The translations under genes and the position numbers were made by a program. A stretch of DNA of 64,000 bases from Pseudovibrio exalbescens (GTDB taxonomy: Bacteria > Pseudomonadota > Alphaproteobacteria > Rhizobiales > Stappiaceae). The stretch lies in contig NZ_JAQZAJ010000007.1 of assembly GCF_028737195.1 (NCBI RefSeq), positions 62,001 through 126,000 on the forward strand. The letters run 5' to 3'. This document shows positions 1 through 7,346 of this stretch, in pieces. Positions within the stretch are counted from its first letter, which is position 1; each line of letters opens with the position of its first letter. The notes beneath the pieces were generated by a model, which had not been told where the DNA came from, did not search any database, and worked only from the letters and a program-made list of their open reading frames with translations.

Positions 1-314
1 ATACGTCGCCAACTGTCTATGGCGGGATCAAGGCCATGGGCGCGAATGAAAGGCTCGGCTTCGGCAATGATGTCTTCGGTAATTACCACGCCCTGAAGCT
101 TGGCAAGCTCCATCTGAAGGCCGAAGAAAACGGTGTAGTCTATCGAGCCGTTTGCTTTGCGTGCCTCCACATAGGATGACACATACTGGGTGCCGGGCTT
201 GTATTGTCGATAGTGGGAGTGTTTGTAACTGTCGGTGTCCAGCAGCAGGTTGTCCAAGTCCATGGCGCGAACCCGCGAGGAAATATCATTGAAGAAGCCG
301 GGTCTGTAGGTCAT
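1..314 (-). CDS. nadV: Nicotinamide phosphoribosyltransferase, N-terminal part (runs off the left edge)
   Basis: The first 104 codons are present and open to the window edge. They resemble the start of the NAMPT/NadV family, which makes nicotinamide mononucleotide from nicotinamide and PRPP in NAD salvage. The family landmarks are visible: an LLLDTDSYKHSHYRQY segment at about residues 23-38, then a YVSSYVEAR segment and VFFGLQ, matching the human NAMPT order (DSYKVTHYKQY, YSYFECR, VFYGLQ). The start is the ATG at 314. It lies 87 bp downstream of the lactate dehydrogenase gene on the same strand, so the two may be cotranscribed. The phosphoribosyl-binding and catalytic parts are outside the window, so completeness cannot be judged. 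Confidence 0.85.
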   Translation of the reverse strand, partial: MTYRPGFFNDISSRVRAMDLDNLLLDTDSYKHSHYRQYKPGTQYVSSYVEARKANGSIDYTVFFGLQMELAKLQGVVITEDIIAEAEPFIRAHGLDPAIDSWRR

Positions 315-401
315 TCGGGGCCTTTCAGCTCACGCGAAGCAACGGAGATCAAAAAGGCAGTGATCTCAACGACCACTACCTGATTGACGAGCTAGCGTGT
401 T

Positions 402-1571
402 TTACCCCCAAGAACGCGTGTTTTGCAAACCCTCCGGTGGGTAAATAATGCTGCGATCCAAGTCGTTTATGTCTCTCTTGCCACAAAGAGCCATGGTGAC
501 ATCAAGTTCAGTGCGAATGATGTCGAGGGCCTTTGCAACACCTGCTTTGCCGTCTGCCCCAAGGCCGTAGAGGAAAGGGCGGCCAATATAGGTTCCCTTG
601 GCGCCAAGGCACTTGGCTTTCAGCACATCCTGACCGGAGCGGATGCCGCCATCCATATGAACTTCAATCTGGTCACCCACCGCATCGACAATGGAAGGTA
701 GCACTTCAATGGAGGACGGCGCGCCATCAAGCTGACGGCCGCCATGATTGGAGACAATGATGGCATCAGCTCCCGTTTGTGCCGCCATGCGTGCGTCCTC
801 TACATCCAAGATGCCCTTGAGAATGATCGGGCCGCCCCAACGCTCGCGGATCCACTCTACGTCTTTCCAGTTGAGCTGCGGGTCAAACTGCTCTGCAGTC
901 CATGAAGACAAGGAGGACAAGTCAGAGACACCTTTGGCATGGCCAACAATGTTTCCGAATGTGTGGTTCTTGGTTTTCAGCATGCCAAGGCACCACAGCG
1001 GGCGCGTTGCCATCTGATAAATGTGCTTGGGTGTGAACTTGGGTGGCGCGGACAGCCCATTGCGCAGGTCCTTGTGGCGCTGGCCGAGGATCTGCAAATC
1101 GAGTGTAAGCACCAGCGCCGAGCACCCCGCTGCCTTGGCGCGGTCAATAAGGTTGCCGATGAAGTCCTTATCCTTCATCACGTAAAGCTGAAACCAGAAA
1201 GGTTTCTTTGTTTTTTCTGCCACCGCTTCAATGGAGCATATGCTCATGGTCGAAAGAGTGAACGGAATGCCGAACTCTTCCGCCGCTTGGGCCGCCAGAA
1301 TCTCTCCATCTGCGTGCTGCATGCCTGTCAGGCCCGTGGGGGCCAATGCCACTGGCATGGCAACATCCTGCCCGATCATCTGCGTTTTCAGGCTGCGATT
1401 GGTCATGTCAACGGCAATGCGTTGTCGCAGTTTGATCTTGGCAAAGTCGCTTTCGTTGGCGTGGTAGGTGCTTTCGGTCCATGAACCGGAATCAGCGTAA
1501 TCAAAAAACATCTTGGGCACGCGGCGGCGTGCTTTGTTTTTCAGGTCATTAATCTCCAGAATGGGCGACAT
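402..1571 (-). CDS. lldD: L-lactate dehydrogenase (FMN-dependent alpha-hydroxy acid dehydrogenase)
   Basis: A 389-residue member of the FMN-dependent alpha-hydroxy acid oxidase/dehydrogenase family, the usual length for LldD. It oxidises L-lactate (or a related 2-hydroxy acid) to pyruvate and passes electrons to the quinone pool. Visible landmarks are the N-terminal FFDYADSG segment with the substrate-binding tyrosine, the MPVALAPTG FMN-loop segment, QLYV, the catalytic SNHGGRQLDG block with histidine and arginine, and DGGIRSGQDV and GTYIGRP near the phosphate site. Other substrates (glycolate, mandelate) cannot be excluded by reading. No lactate permease or lldR is adjacent. An 8-bp inverted repeat lies about 110 bp upstream and could be an operator. 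Confidence 0.9.
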   Translation of the reverse strand: MSPILEINDLKNKARRRVPKMFFDYADSGSWTESTYHANESDFAKIKLRQRIAVDMTNRSLKTQMIGQDVAMPVALAPTGLTGMQHADGEILAAQAAEEFGIPFTLSTMSICSIEAVAEKTKKPFWFQLYVMKDKDFIGNLIDRAKAAGCSALVLTLDLQILGQRHKDLRNGLSAPPKFTPKHIYQMATRPLWCLGMLKTKNHTFGNIVGHAKGVSDLSSLSSWTAEQFDPQLNWKDVEWIRERWGGPIILKGILDVEDARMAAQTGADAIIVSNHGGRQLDGAPSSIEVLPSIVDAVGDQIEVHMDGGIRSGQDVLKAKCLGAKGTYIGRPFLYGLGADGKAGVAKALDIIRTELDVTMALCGKRDINDLDRSIIYPPEGLQNTRSWG

Positions 1572-1682
1572 ACCTGCTCCCTTTTATTTCTCCCGGGAAT
1601 TAATGAACGCCTGTCTGCGAGTTCTGTCAATAACGCCAAGAAACAAAGATCAAGGTTTATACAGATGCCCTATGGTTATATG

Positions 1683-1718
1683 AAGGTATATTACTAATTT
1701 GTACTTGATCTATACCTT
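1683..1718. promoter_or_regulatory. Inverted repeat upstream of lldD
   Basis: AAGGTATA (1683-1690) and TATACCTT (1711-1718) are perfect inverted arms separated by 20 bases in the AT-rich leader between lldD and tRNA-Arg. The place, 112 bp before the lldD start codon, suits an operator or promoter-proximal element. No binding protein is identified. Confidence 0.35.
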
Positions 1719-1806
1719 AGTATTAGGAAGTAAGGCCGGTGCGTGTAGACATTGGCTCCTTCGATCCATTTGTTTTATGAGGCTTTTGATAAGTGGCCAT
1801 ACAAGA

Positions 1807-1883
1807 TGGTGACCCCGACAGGGTTCGAACCTGTGACCTGCCGCTTAGGAGGCGGCCGCTCTATCCAGCTGAGCTACGGGGCC
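1807..1883 (-). tRNA. tRNA-Arg (anticodon CCU)
   Basis: Read on the minus strand the 77 bases fold as a standard tRNA. The acceptor stem is GGCCCCG/CGGGGTC with one G-U pair, the anticodon stem GCCGC/GCGGC closes the loop CTCCTAA (anticodon CCT), and the T arm is ACAGG-TTCGAAC-CCTGT. The CCA end is encoded at 1807-1809. It decodes AGG. No integrase or attachment-site duplication is seen around it. Confidence 0.96.
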
Positions 1884-2117
1884 TGGCGCTGATGTTGCCA
1901 AGTAAGGCGGCGCAACTCTGCGCATAGCATGATTTTTTTTGCGATGCGAGGGGGCTTTCCGCAGTTTCCAGAGCGCGATTTCAGCTGTGCCACGAACGGA
2001 ATGACATCCCCTATTCGGGAGATACGGTTCCGCCTTTCCCATGGCGTGTGTCTGTAACCGGAAGATTCCCGGGGTTGAAGGGATGTGCAGCTTCTAGTTT
2101 AGATCGGCATTGTCTTC

Positions 2118-2918
2118 GTGTTCAGGTGTTTTATGTCGTGTTTGCGGGTCATCTTTCTCGGGTTGCTTGCTGGTCTCCTATTTCTCTCTGGTTCTCATGC
2201 CAAAGAAGAAGACTGCTCCGTTCTTGCTGAAACAGAGGTGTCGGCGCTTACTGTTGCGCCCGGCGATCTGCTACGGGCGCCTAGCGGCAACCTCTATGGG
2301 TTGGCTGGGTTGAAAATCCTTGATGATCGGGCGGCGGCAGCGCTTTCAGCATGGCTTGAAGGTCAAAGTGGTGCCGTGGGTGTTACACAGGTTGGCAAGG
2401 AAGATCGATGGGGTGTGCAGGCGGCTTTTATGCGAGGCGCTGATGGCACCGACCTGGGAGGCTTTCTGATTTCGCAGGGGCTTGCTGTCCTGTGGGATCC
2501 GGAGGAGGTTCTGCGCTGCCGAAAGGGGCTGCGCGCGGTCTATGAGGCAGCTGAAAACCAAGCCAGGCAACAAAAGAATGGCTGGTGGGGAAGTCATGGT
2601 CCTTTTCTTGCCACAGACTCGAGGCTTTATGGCGCGCGCGGGAGCTTCCAGATCGTGAACGGCAAGGTGGTTTCCGTAGGGAAAACCCGCAGAATCCTCT
2701 ATCTGAATTTCGGTGAGCGCTGGACACGCGATTTCACTGGCATTATTGAGATAAAAAAGTTGAAGGCTTTTCGAGGATCGGGGCTGGATCCGGAAAAGCT
2801 GACAGGGCAAATTGTTGAAATGCGCGGCATTGTGCAGTTGCGTGGTGGGCCGGAAATTCGGCTTCATGAACCTGCTGCGCTAAGACTACTGAAGTTGGAG
2901 CAACCAGGGCCACTATGA
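2118..2918 (+). CDS. Secreted SNase-fold (thermonuclease-like) protein
   Basis: A 266-residue protein with a hydrophobic signal segment (residues about 8-25, ending near SHA) and a region of about 45-165 that reads like a staphylococcal nuclease (SNase/TNase) domain: LLRAPSGNLYGLAGL, DRWGVQAAFM in the position of the usual DRYGR, LISQGLAVL and YEAAENQARQQKNGWWG. The acidic and arginine residues of active thermonucleases are not clearly kept, so nuclease activity is doubtful. The C-terminal part (about 175-266) is a second beta-rich region (VGKTRRILYLNFG, FTGIIEIK, GQIVEMRGIV) that resembles an OB-like fold. A start at the internal ATG at 2133 is also possible. Its stop overlaps the next start as ATGA, so it is translationally coupled to the M48 protease. 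Confidence 0.75.
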   Translation: MFRCFMSCLRVIFLGLLAGLLFLSGSHAKEEDCSVLAETEVSALTVAPGDLLRAPSGNLYGLAGLKILDDRAAAALSAWLEGQSGAVGVTQVGKEDRWGVQAAFMRGADGTDLGGFLISQGLAVLWDPEEVLRCRKGLRAVYEAAENQARQQKNGWWGSHGPFLATDSRLYGARGSFQIVNGKVVSVGKTRRILYLNFGERWTRDFTGIIEIKKLKAFRGSGLDPEKLTGQIVEMRGIVQLRGGPEIRLHEPAALRLLKLEQPGPL

Positions 2919-4381
2919 AATTTGGGATGACCTTTGGCACCGTAGGACGCGGGCTACGCATCCTCGCTGTACTCGTGTTGGCGGGTGCAGTTGCTTCGTG
3001 CCAGCTGGTTGGGTCCACGGGTACTGACGCCAAGCCCGGCACGCTCCGCCCCACATTGGCTGCAGATATTGGCGCACGAGAGCATCCACGCGTCGTGGCC
3101 ACGTATGGCGGCATTTACAAGGATCCCGGCGCAGAGAAAGCCATTGCGAAAATTGTAGGTGGCTTGGTGGCAGCTTCGGATGATCCACGTGCTCAGTACC
3201 GAATTACCATTTTGAACTCTCCGGCCGTAAACGCGTTCGCGCTGCCGGGAGGATACCTTTATGTAACCCGTGGTCTGCTGGCCCTTGCAAATGACACATC
3301 CGAGCTCGCGGCGGTGCTTTCTCACGAAATGGCACACGTGACCGCAAACCACGCGATACAGCGTCAGCGCCGTGCGGAAGCCGCCGAACTGGCCAATCGT
3401 GTGATGAGCTCCGTGGTTGAAGATCAGAGCCAGTTGGAAGATGCAGTTCGCTCCTCGCAGATGTCCTTTGCCCGTTTTTCTCAAGAGCAGGAGCTGGAGG
3501 CGGACGACATTGGCGTGCGCACGCTGGCAGCGGCGGGGTATGATCCCTATGCGGCCTCTCGTTTCTTGAAGACTATGGACAAGTTTGCCAAGTTCCAAAG
3601 CCTTGGCGGCGATACAAGCAATGCGCCGGATTTCTTGTCCTCCCACCCGAACACGCCGGAACGCGTGCTGCGCGCCATCAACAGTGCTCGCCAGATTGGT
3701 GCGCCGGGCATTGGGCGCAGGGATCGCGCCGACTATCTGACCAACATTGATGGGATGTTGTTTGGCGACGATCCTCTCGAAGGGTACATCCGCGGTCGAA
3801 GCTTCCTTCACAAGGCTTTGGGTATCTCCTTCAGTGTTCCTTCAAATTTCGCGCTGGAAAACAGCCCAGAGGCTGTGCTTGCCAGTGATGGCAAGGGCAC
3901 AGCCATGCGGTTTGATGGGGCTGATCTGACAGAGTTCAGCAGCCTTGATGAGTACATGCGCAGTGGTTGGGTCAACGGTCTGATCGACAACAGTGTCCGT
4001 CCAACCACCATCAACGGCCTGCCTGCCGTGGTGGGATCAGCAGTCACCGATGGGTGGTCGTTCCGAATTGGCGTGGTGCGCATCGGGTTGACGGGCTACC
4101 GTTTCATATTTGCAAGCCGGTCGCCAAACGCCAGCTTCAACAAGGCCTTTGAGCAAACGTTGAACAGCTTTGAGCAACTGACACCTGCCGATCAAGCGCG
4201 GCTGCAGCCGTTGCGGTTAAAGGTGTTACAAGCCAAATCTGGCGACACGGCCCGCAAGCTTGCCGTGCAAATGAGCGGCATAGAGCCTTCACGCCGATTG
4301 CAGCTCTTTACGATCCTCAATCAGGTGGACAATGGTCACCGTTTCAAAGCTGGTGACTTGGTCAAGGTGATTTCGGACTGA
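2915..4381 (+). CDS. M48 family metalloprotease, lipoprotein (BepA-like)
   Basis: 488 residues. The N-terminus has a lipoprotein signal with VASC lipobox (Cys29), so the enzyme is expected to be anchored in the periplasm-facing membrane leaflet. The zinc motif HEMAH sits in LSHEMAHVTANHA at about residues 138-142, and the downstream glutamate of the family is in EQELEADDIGVR. These are hallmarks of M48 peptidases such as BepA/YfgC, which act in outer-membrane protein quality control. About residues 300-420 form an extra globular region, and the last 55 residues (LRLKVLQAKSGDTARKLA to FKAGDLVKVI) read as a degenerate LysM-like module. The gene is coupled to the SNase-fold gene by an ATGA overlap and ends at a terminator shared with rpoH. 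Confidence 0.9.
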   Translation: MKFGMTFGTVGRGLRILAVLVLAGAVASCQLVGSTGTDAKPGTLRPTLAADIGAREHPRVVATYGGIYKDPGAEKAIAKIVGGLVAASDDPRAQYRITILNSPAVNAFALPGGYLYVTRGLLALANDTSELAAVLSHEMAHVTANHAIQRQRRAEAAELANRVMSSVVEDQSQLEDAVRSSQMSFARFSQEQELEADDIGVRTLAAAGYDPYAASRFLKTMDKFAKFQSLGGDTSNAPDFLSSHPNTPERVLRAINSARQIGAPGIGRRDRADYLTNIDGMLFGDDPLEGYIRGRSFLHKALGISFSVPSNFALENSPEAVLASDGKGTAMRFDGADLTEFSSLDEYMRSGWVNGLIDNSVRPTTINGLPAVVGSAVTDGWSFRIGVVRIGLTGYRFIFASRSPNASFNKAFEQTLNSFEQLTPADQARLQPLRLKVLQAKSGDTARKLAVQMSGIEPSRRLQLFTILNQVDNGHRFKAGDLVKVISD

Positions 4382-4382
4382 C

Positions 4383-4414
4383 AAAAAAAGCCGCGAGGGA
4401 CGCGGCTTTTTTAT
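4383..4414. terminator. Bidirectional terminator between the M48 protease and rpoH
   Basis: AAAAAAAGCCGCG (4383-4395), five-base loop, CGCGGCTTTTTT (4401-4412). The A and T runs on both sides let it serve both converging genes. Confidence 0.9.
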
Positions 4415-4429
4415 TGGAACGGACTAAGC

Positions 4430-5302
4430 CTATTGCACAGGGATGAGGCCAGGGCCTTTCTCTTCAAGCGAGGACCGCAGCTTCTTCAATGCGGCGCTCT
4501 CGATCTGTCGCACGCGCTCTTTTGATATGCCCATGACTTCCCCAAGTGCCTCGAGTGTCATGGCTTCATCTGCAAGGCGACGCTTTTTCAAGATCATAAG
4601 CTCTCTCTGGTTCAGCGACTTCATCGCGTCAGCTAACCAGTTGCGCTTACGATCCATGTCGATTGCATCCGAAGCGATGTCATCTGGCAGAGGCCCAGTA
4701 TCTTCCAAGAGATCGATTTTTTCCGCTGACGTCCCATCGCTCTCGCTGATTGGTGCGTTGAGTGAAGCGTCTGGGGCAGAAAGGTGAGAAGACATGCGTT
4801 CCACGTCACTCTTCTTTACGTTCAGCTTGGTCGCGATTTCGGACTTGATTTCGGTGTCGTTCATCTCCGGGTGCTGGCGCGCGATCTCCAAATGCAGTCT
4901 TCTGACGCTGAAGAACAGCCGCTTTTGGACTGAGGACGTTCCTCCTCTGACAATCGACCAGTTGCGAAGGATGTAATCTTGGATCGATGCTTTGATCCAC
5001 CATGTTGCATAGGTGGAGAACCTCACCTCGCGAGACGGATCGAACCGGGCGGCTGCTTCCATCAGGCCAATTTGACCCTCTTGGGCCATATCTGCGAGCG
5101 GCAGACCGAAAGAGCGGAACTTCATCGCTTGTGCGAGCACCAGACGGAGGTGTGCGAGCGTAAGACGCTCAAGCGCTTTGGCATCTTTGTTGTCGTGCCA
5201 CTTGGTGGCCAACTCAAATTCTTCTTCGCGGGACAGGTAAGGTGCCCGGCGTGCCACTTCGAGGATCTGGTTGGAATAGCCTTGGTAATCTACCGTTCCC
5301 AT
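4430..5302 (-). CDS. rpoH: RNA polymerase sigma factor RpoH (RpoH2-like)
   Basis: 290 residues from the ATG at 5302, which has GGAGG seven bases upstream. A GTG at 5338 would add 12 residues but has no such site. Region 2 (AHLRLVLAQAMKF, DMAQEGQIGLMEAAARFDP, RFSTYATWWIKASIQDYILRNWSIV), the RpoH box around QKRLFFSVRRL, and region 4 with helix-turn-helix (LEALGEVMGISKERVRQIE) are all present. The RGGTSSVQKRLFF sequence is closer to the RpoH2 branch of Alphaproteobacteria, linked with oxidative and photo-oxidative stress, than to the heat-shock RpoH1 branch. That sub-assignment is from memory of family sequences. It directs RNA polymerase to stress promoters. Confidence 0.93.
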   Translation of the reverse strand: MGTVDYQGYSNQILEVARRAPYLSREEEFELATKWHDNKDAKALERLTLAHLRLVLAQAMKFRSFGLPLADMAQEGQIGLMEAAARFDPSREVRFSTYATWWIKASIQDYILRNWSIVRGGTSSVQKRLFFSVRRLHLEIARQHPEMNDTEIKSEIATKLNVKKSDVERMSSHLSAPDASLNAPISESDGTSAEKIDLLEDTGPLPDDIASDAIDMDRKRNWLADAMKSLNQRELMILKKRRLADEAMTLEALGEVMGISKERVRQIESAALKKLRSSLEEKGPGLIPVQ

Positions 5303-5420
5303 GCTCGCCTCCGCCCTTTCGGGTTTTGTTGTTTGCACGGGTTGTTACGCCGGGTGTTTGGGGTTGGTTCACTGATGCGTCAGCAGTAACGCTTAAGTGT
5401 GGCGCAATGTCGCGTCTCAT

Positions 5421-5452
5421 AAAAAAACCCGGCGCACGGCCGGGTTCTTTTT
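5421..5452 (-). terminator. Terminator downstream of carD
   Basis: Stem AACCCGGC (5426-5433) with GCCGGGTT (5439-5446), loop of five, and on the minus strand a run of U after the stem. It separates carD from rpoH, so rpoH needs its own promoter in 5303-5420. Confidence 0.85.
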
Positions 5453-5474
5453 CTCATCAGGTTGCGAGCTTGGT

Positions 5475-6050
5475 TTAAGCTGCTTCTTCCTGACTGTCGT
5501 CATCAGCCGGAGCTGCCTTGGCCGCACGGCCGGGAGACTTGGCAAGTTCCTGCTCGATCTGACGAACGGCTTCAGAGTCGGACAACTTCTGAACTGCGGC
5601 AATTTCACGTGCCATACGGTCCAGTGCTGCTTCGTAAAGCTGACGCTCAGAGTAAGACTGCTCCGGTTGGGTATCGGCACGGAAAAGGTCGCGCACCACC
5701 TCAGCAATCGCAAGCAAGTCACCAGAGTTGATCTTTGCTTCATATTCCTGAGCGCGGCGGCTCCACATTGTGCGCTTTACCCGCGGCTTGCCCTTAACGG
5801 TCTCAAAAGCCTTCTTCACGGTCGCTGCATCGGATAGCTTGCGCATACCAACACTAGGAATTTTTGCCACTGGTACGCGAAGTGTCATCTTCTCCTGATC
5901 AAACTCGACTACCAGAAGCTCGAGGGAGAAGCCTGCGACGTTCTGCTCTTCGATGGCAGTGATCAGACCGACGCCGTGGGACGGGTAGATGATGTGTTCA
6001 CCTGTCTTGAATCCATGACGCTGAGCGGTCTTCTTAGCGGGTGTGGCCAT
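5475..6050 (-). CDS. carD: CarD/CdnL family transcription factor
   Basis: 191 residues. The N-terminal RNA-polymerase-interacting Tudor-like domain is clear (FKTGEHIIYPSHGVGLITAIE to VEFDQEKMTLRVPVAKIPSVGMRKLSD, about residues 13-75). It is followed by the helical DNA-binding part (VKRTMWSRRAQEYEAKINSGDLLAIAEVVRDL). CarD-family proteins bind the polymerase beta subunit and stabilise open complexes, mainly at rRNA and growth genes. The last 25 residues are an alanine- and acid-rich tail. It stands alone between terminators, in the carD-fdxA neighbourhood common in Alphaproteobacteria. Confidence 0.93.
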   Translation of the reverse strand: MATPAKKTAQRHGFKTGEHIIYPSHGVGLITAIEEQNVAGFSLELLVVEFDQEKMTLRVPVAKIPSVGMRKLSDAATVKKAFETVKGKPRVKRTMWSRRAQEYEAKINSGDLLAIAEVVRDLFRADTQPEQSYSERQLYEAALDRMAREIAAVQKLSDSEAVRQIEQELAKSPGRAAKAAPADDDSQEEAA

Positions 6051-6444
6051 ACGCTGTCTTTCTCCTGCGAAGAATGCGCGCCCCTCCGGGCGAGCAAAAG
6101 CGCCGCTGGGGTGCGACGCCTGTTTAGTGTCAAAAAATGCGAAAAGCCCACCGTGGCGCGCGAGATGCGCGCACAGGGATTTGCGCTCAACTGTGATCAG
6201 TCAGCATTCAGCGGCGGTTAAGGTGATGAGAATGGGGAGTCCGTAACCGCACATTGTCGGCTAGAATTTGCCCATAAAAAAACCTCCGAAACGGAGGCAT
6301 GACCGTGCCACCAAGCGACTGAACTTAGTGTATAGCACATTATCCACGGTTTTCCAACCTCTGCTTCAGCAAAGGTTAGAATTTCCGATCGGTAACACGA
6401 TCAGTTAATTATGTTTAGATCAATAAAGGGGGAGAAAGGGGATA
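6051..6444. other. Intergenic region between fdxA and carD
   Basis: This 394-bp stretch holds the fdxA terminator (6275-6298), a short GGGGAT/ATCCCC dyad at the fdxA stop (6437-6452) and the carD upstream region. I see no gene in it. Confidence 0.6.
6275..6298 (-). terminator. Terminator downstream of fdxA
   Basis: CCTCCG (6283-6288), loop AAA, CGGAGG (6292-6297). On the minus strand the stem is followed by a run of seven to eight U. It lies about 150 bases past the fdxA stop. Confidence 0.85.
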
Positions 6445-6783
6445 TCAATCCCCTTCGCCCGGTTTATCAGAGAAATACTTTTCCATCTTGTCTTTCACGC
6501 CATCGAACTCCGGCGCTTCCGGCAGCGGGTCCTTGCGCGCCGTGATGTTTGGCCATTTCGCGGCGTATTCCGCGTTCAGTTCAATCCAGCTTTCAAGCCC
6601 GGGCTCCGTGTCTGGACGGATCGCATCCGCTGGGCACTCTGGCTCACACACACCGCAGTCAATACACTCATCCGGATGAATGACGAGCATGTTTTCGCCC
6701 TCGTAGAAACAGTCTACCGGGCACACTTCAACGCAGTCCGTGTACTTACATTTAATGCAGTTGTCAGTGACGACGTATGTCAT
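6445..6783 (-). CDS. fdxA: 7Fe ferredoxin FdxA
   Basis: 112 residues. The N-terminal half carries cysteine motifs for one [3Fe-4S] and one [4Fe-4S] cluster: [18 protein letters not shown] (residues about 9-26) and [12 protein letters not shown] (about 40-51). The alphaproteobacterial FdxA tail with [14 protein letters not shown] follows. It is a soluble low-potential electron carrier. The partner is not shown here. It lies downstream of the S4 protein gene with a gap of about 170 bp that contains no recognisable gene. Confidence 0.95.
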   Translation of the reverse strand: MTYVVTDNCIKCKYTDCVEVCPVDCFYEGENMLVIHPDECIDCGVCEPECPADAIRPDTEPGLESWIELNAEYAAKWPNITARKDPLPEAPEFDGVKDKMEKYFSDKPGEGD

Positions 6784-6952
6784 CGCAATCCTCTTAGGTT
6801 GCAGCTCACCCGCCGGCTGTGCCGCTTCGAAAACAGCGGCGGATGGTTAAATCTTGGCTCATTGCCTAGCGCTTTTCCGTGGCCTTCGCAAGCACGTGGC
6901 GACTGGGCGCACAGCAAAACGGGAAAAACATTTTGCGCGGCAAAGCCGGTGT

Positions 6953-7339
6953 TTAGAAACCATCGTCCATGCTGTCCTTTTTCATGCGGATCAGCTGGCG
7001 TCGGTCTCTTTTGGTGGGTCTTCCAGTGCCACGATCTCGTTGCTCCGGTTGTCCGTCTTCTGTCGGTGTTGGGGGAGGGGAAAGGTCTTCGTAAAGCAGT
7101 TGAGCTTCACTGGCCGGCCCGCGGCGACTGCCCAGATCGAGGACCTTGTAAACCATAAGGCGTCTGGGGAGCGCGATGGTCAGGACGTCGCCGAGCTTGA
7201 TGCCCTGCTTTGCAGTCGTGACCTTCTCTTTATTAAGTCTGACGTGTCCGGACACTGCCAGTTTCTGTGCCAGTGTCCGGGATTTGGTAACGCGGGCATA
7301 CCATAGCCATTTATCTATGCGCTGCGATGCCTGCTGCAT
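6953..7339 (-). CDS. S4-domain RNA-binding protein (Hsp15/HslR-like)
   Basis: 128 residues with an S4 RNA-binding domain at about 8-70 (RIDKWLWYARVTKSRTLAQKLA, GHVRLNK, GDVLTIALPRR), the pattern of the HslR/Hsp15 family that binds stalled 50S ribosomal subunits. The C-terminal 50 residues are basic and proline-rich (RPTKRDRRQLIRMKK). It starts seven bases after the helicase stop, so the two are surely cotranscribed. A role with the helicase in RNA handling is an inference from this pairing, which recurs in Alphaproteobacteria. Confidence 0.88.
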   Translation of the reverse strand: MQQASQRIDKWLWYARVTKSRTLAQKLAVSGHVRLNKEKVTTAKQGIKLGDVLTIALPRRLMVYKVLDLGSRRGPASEAQLLYEDLSPPPTPTEDGQPEQRDRGTGRPTKRDRRQLIRMKKDSMDDGF

Positions 7340-7346
7340 GGACTGG

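Noticed and set aside
1807-1883. Integration site at tRNA-Arg
   Set aside because: No integrase, no duplicated 3' end of the tRNA and no foreign-looking block follows it.
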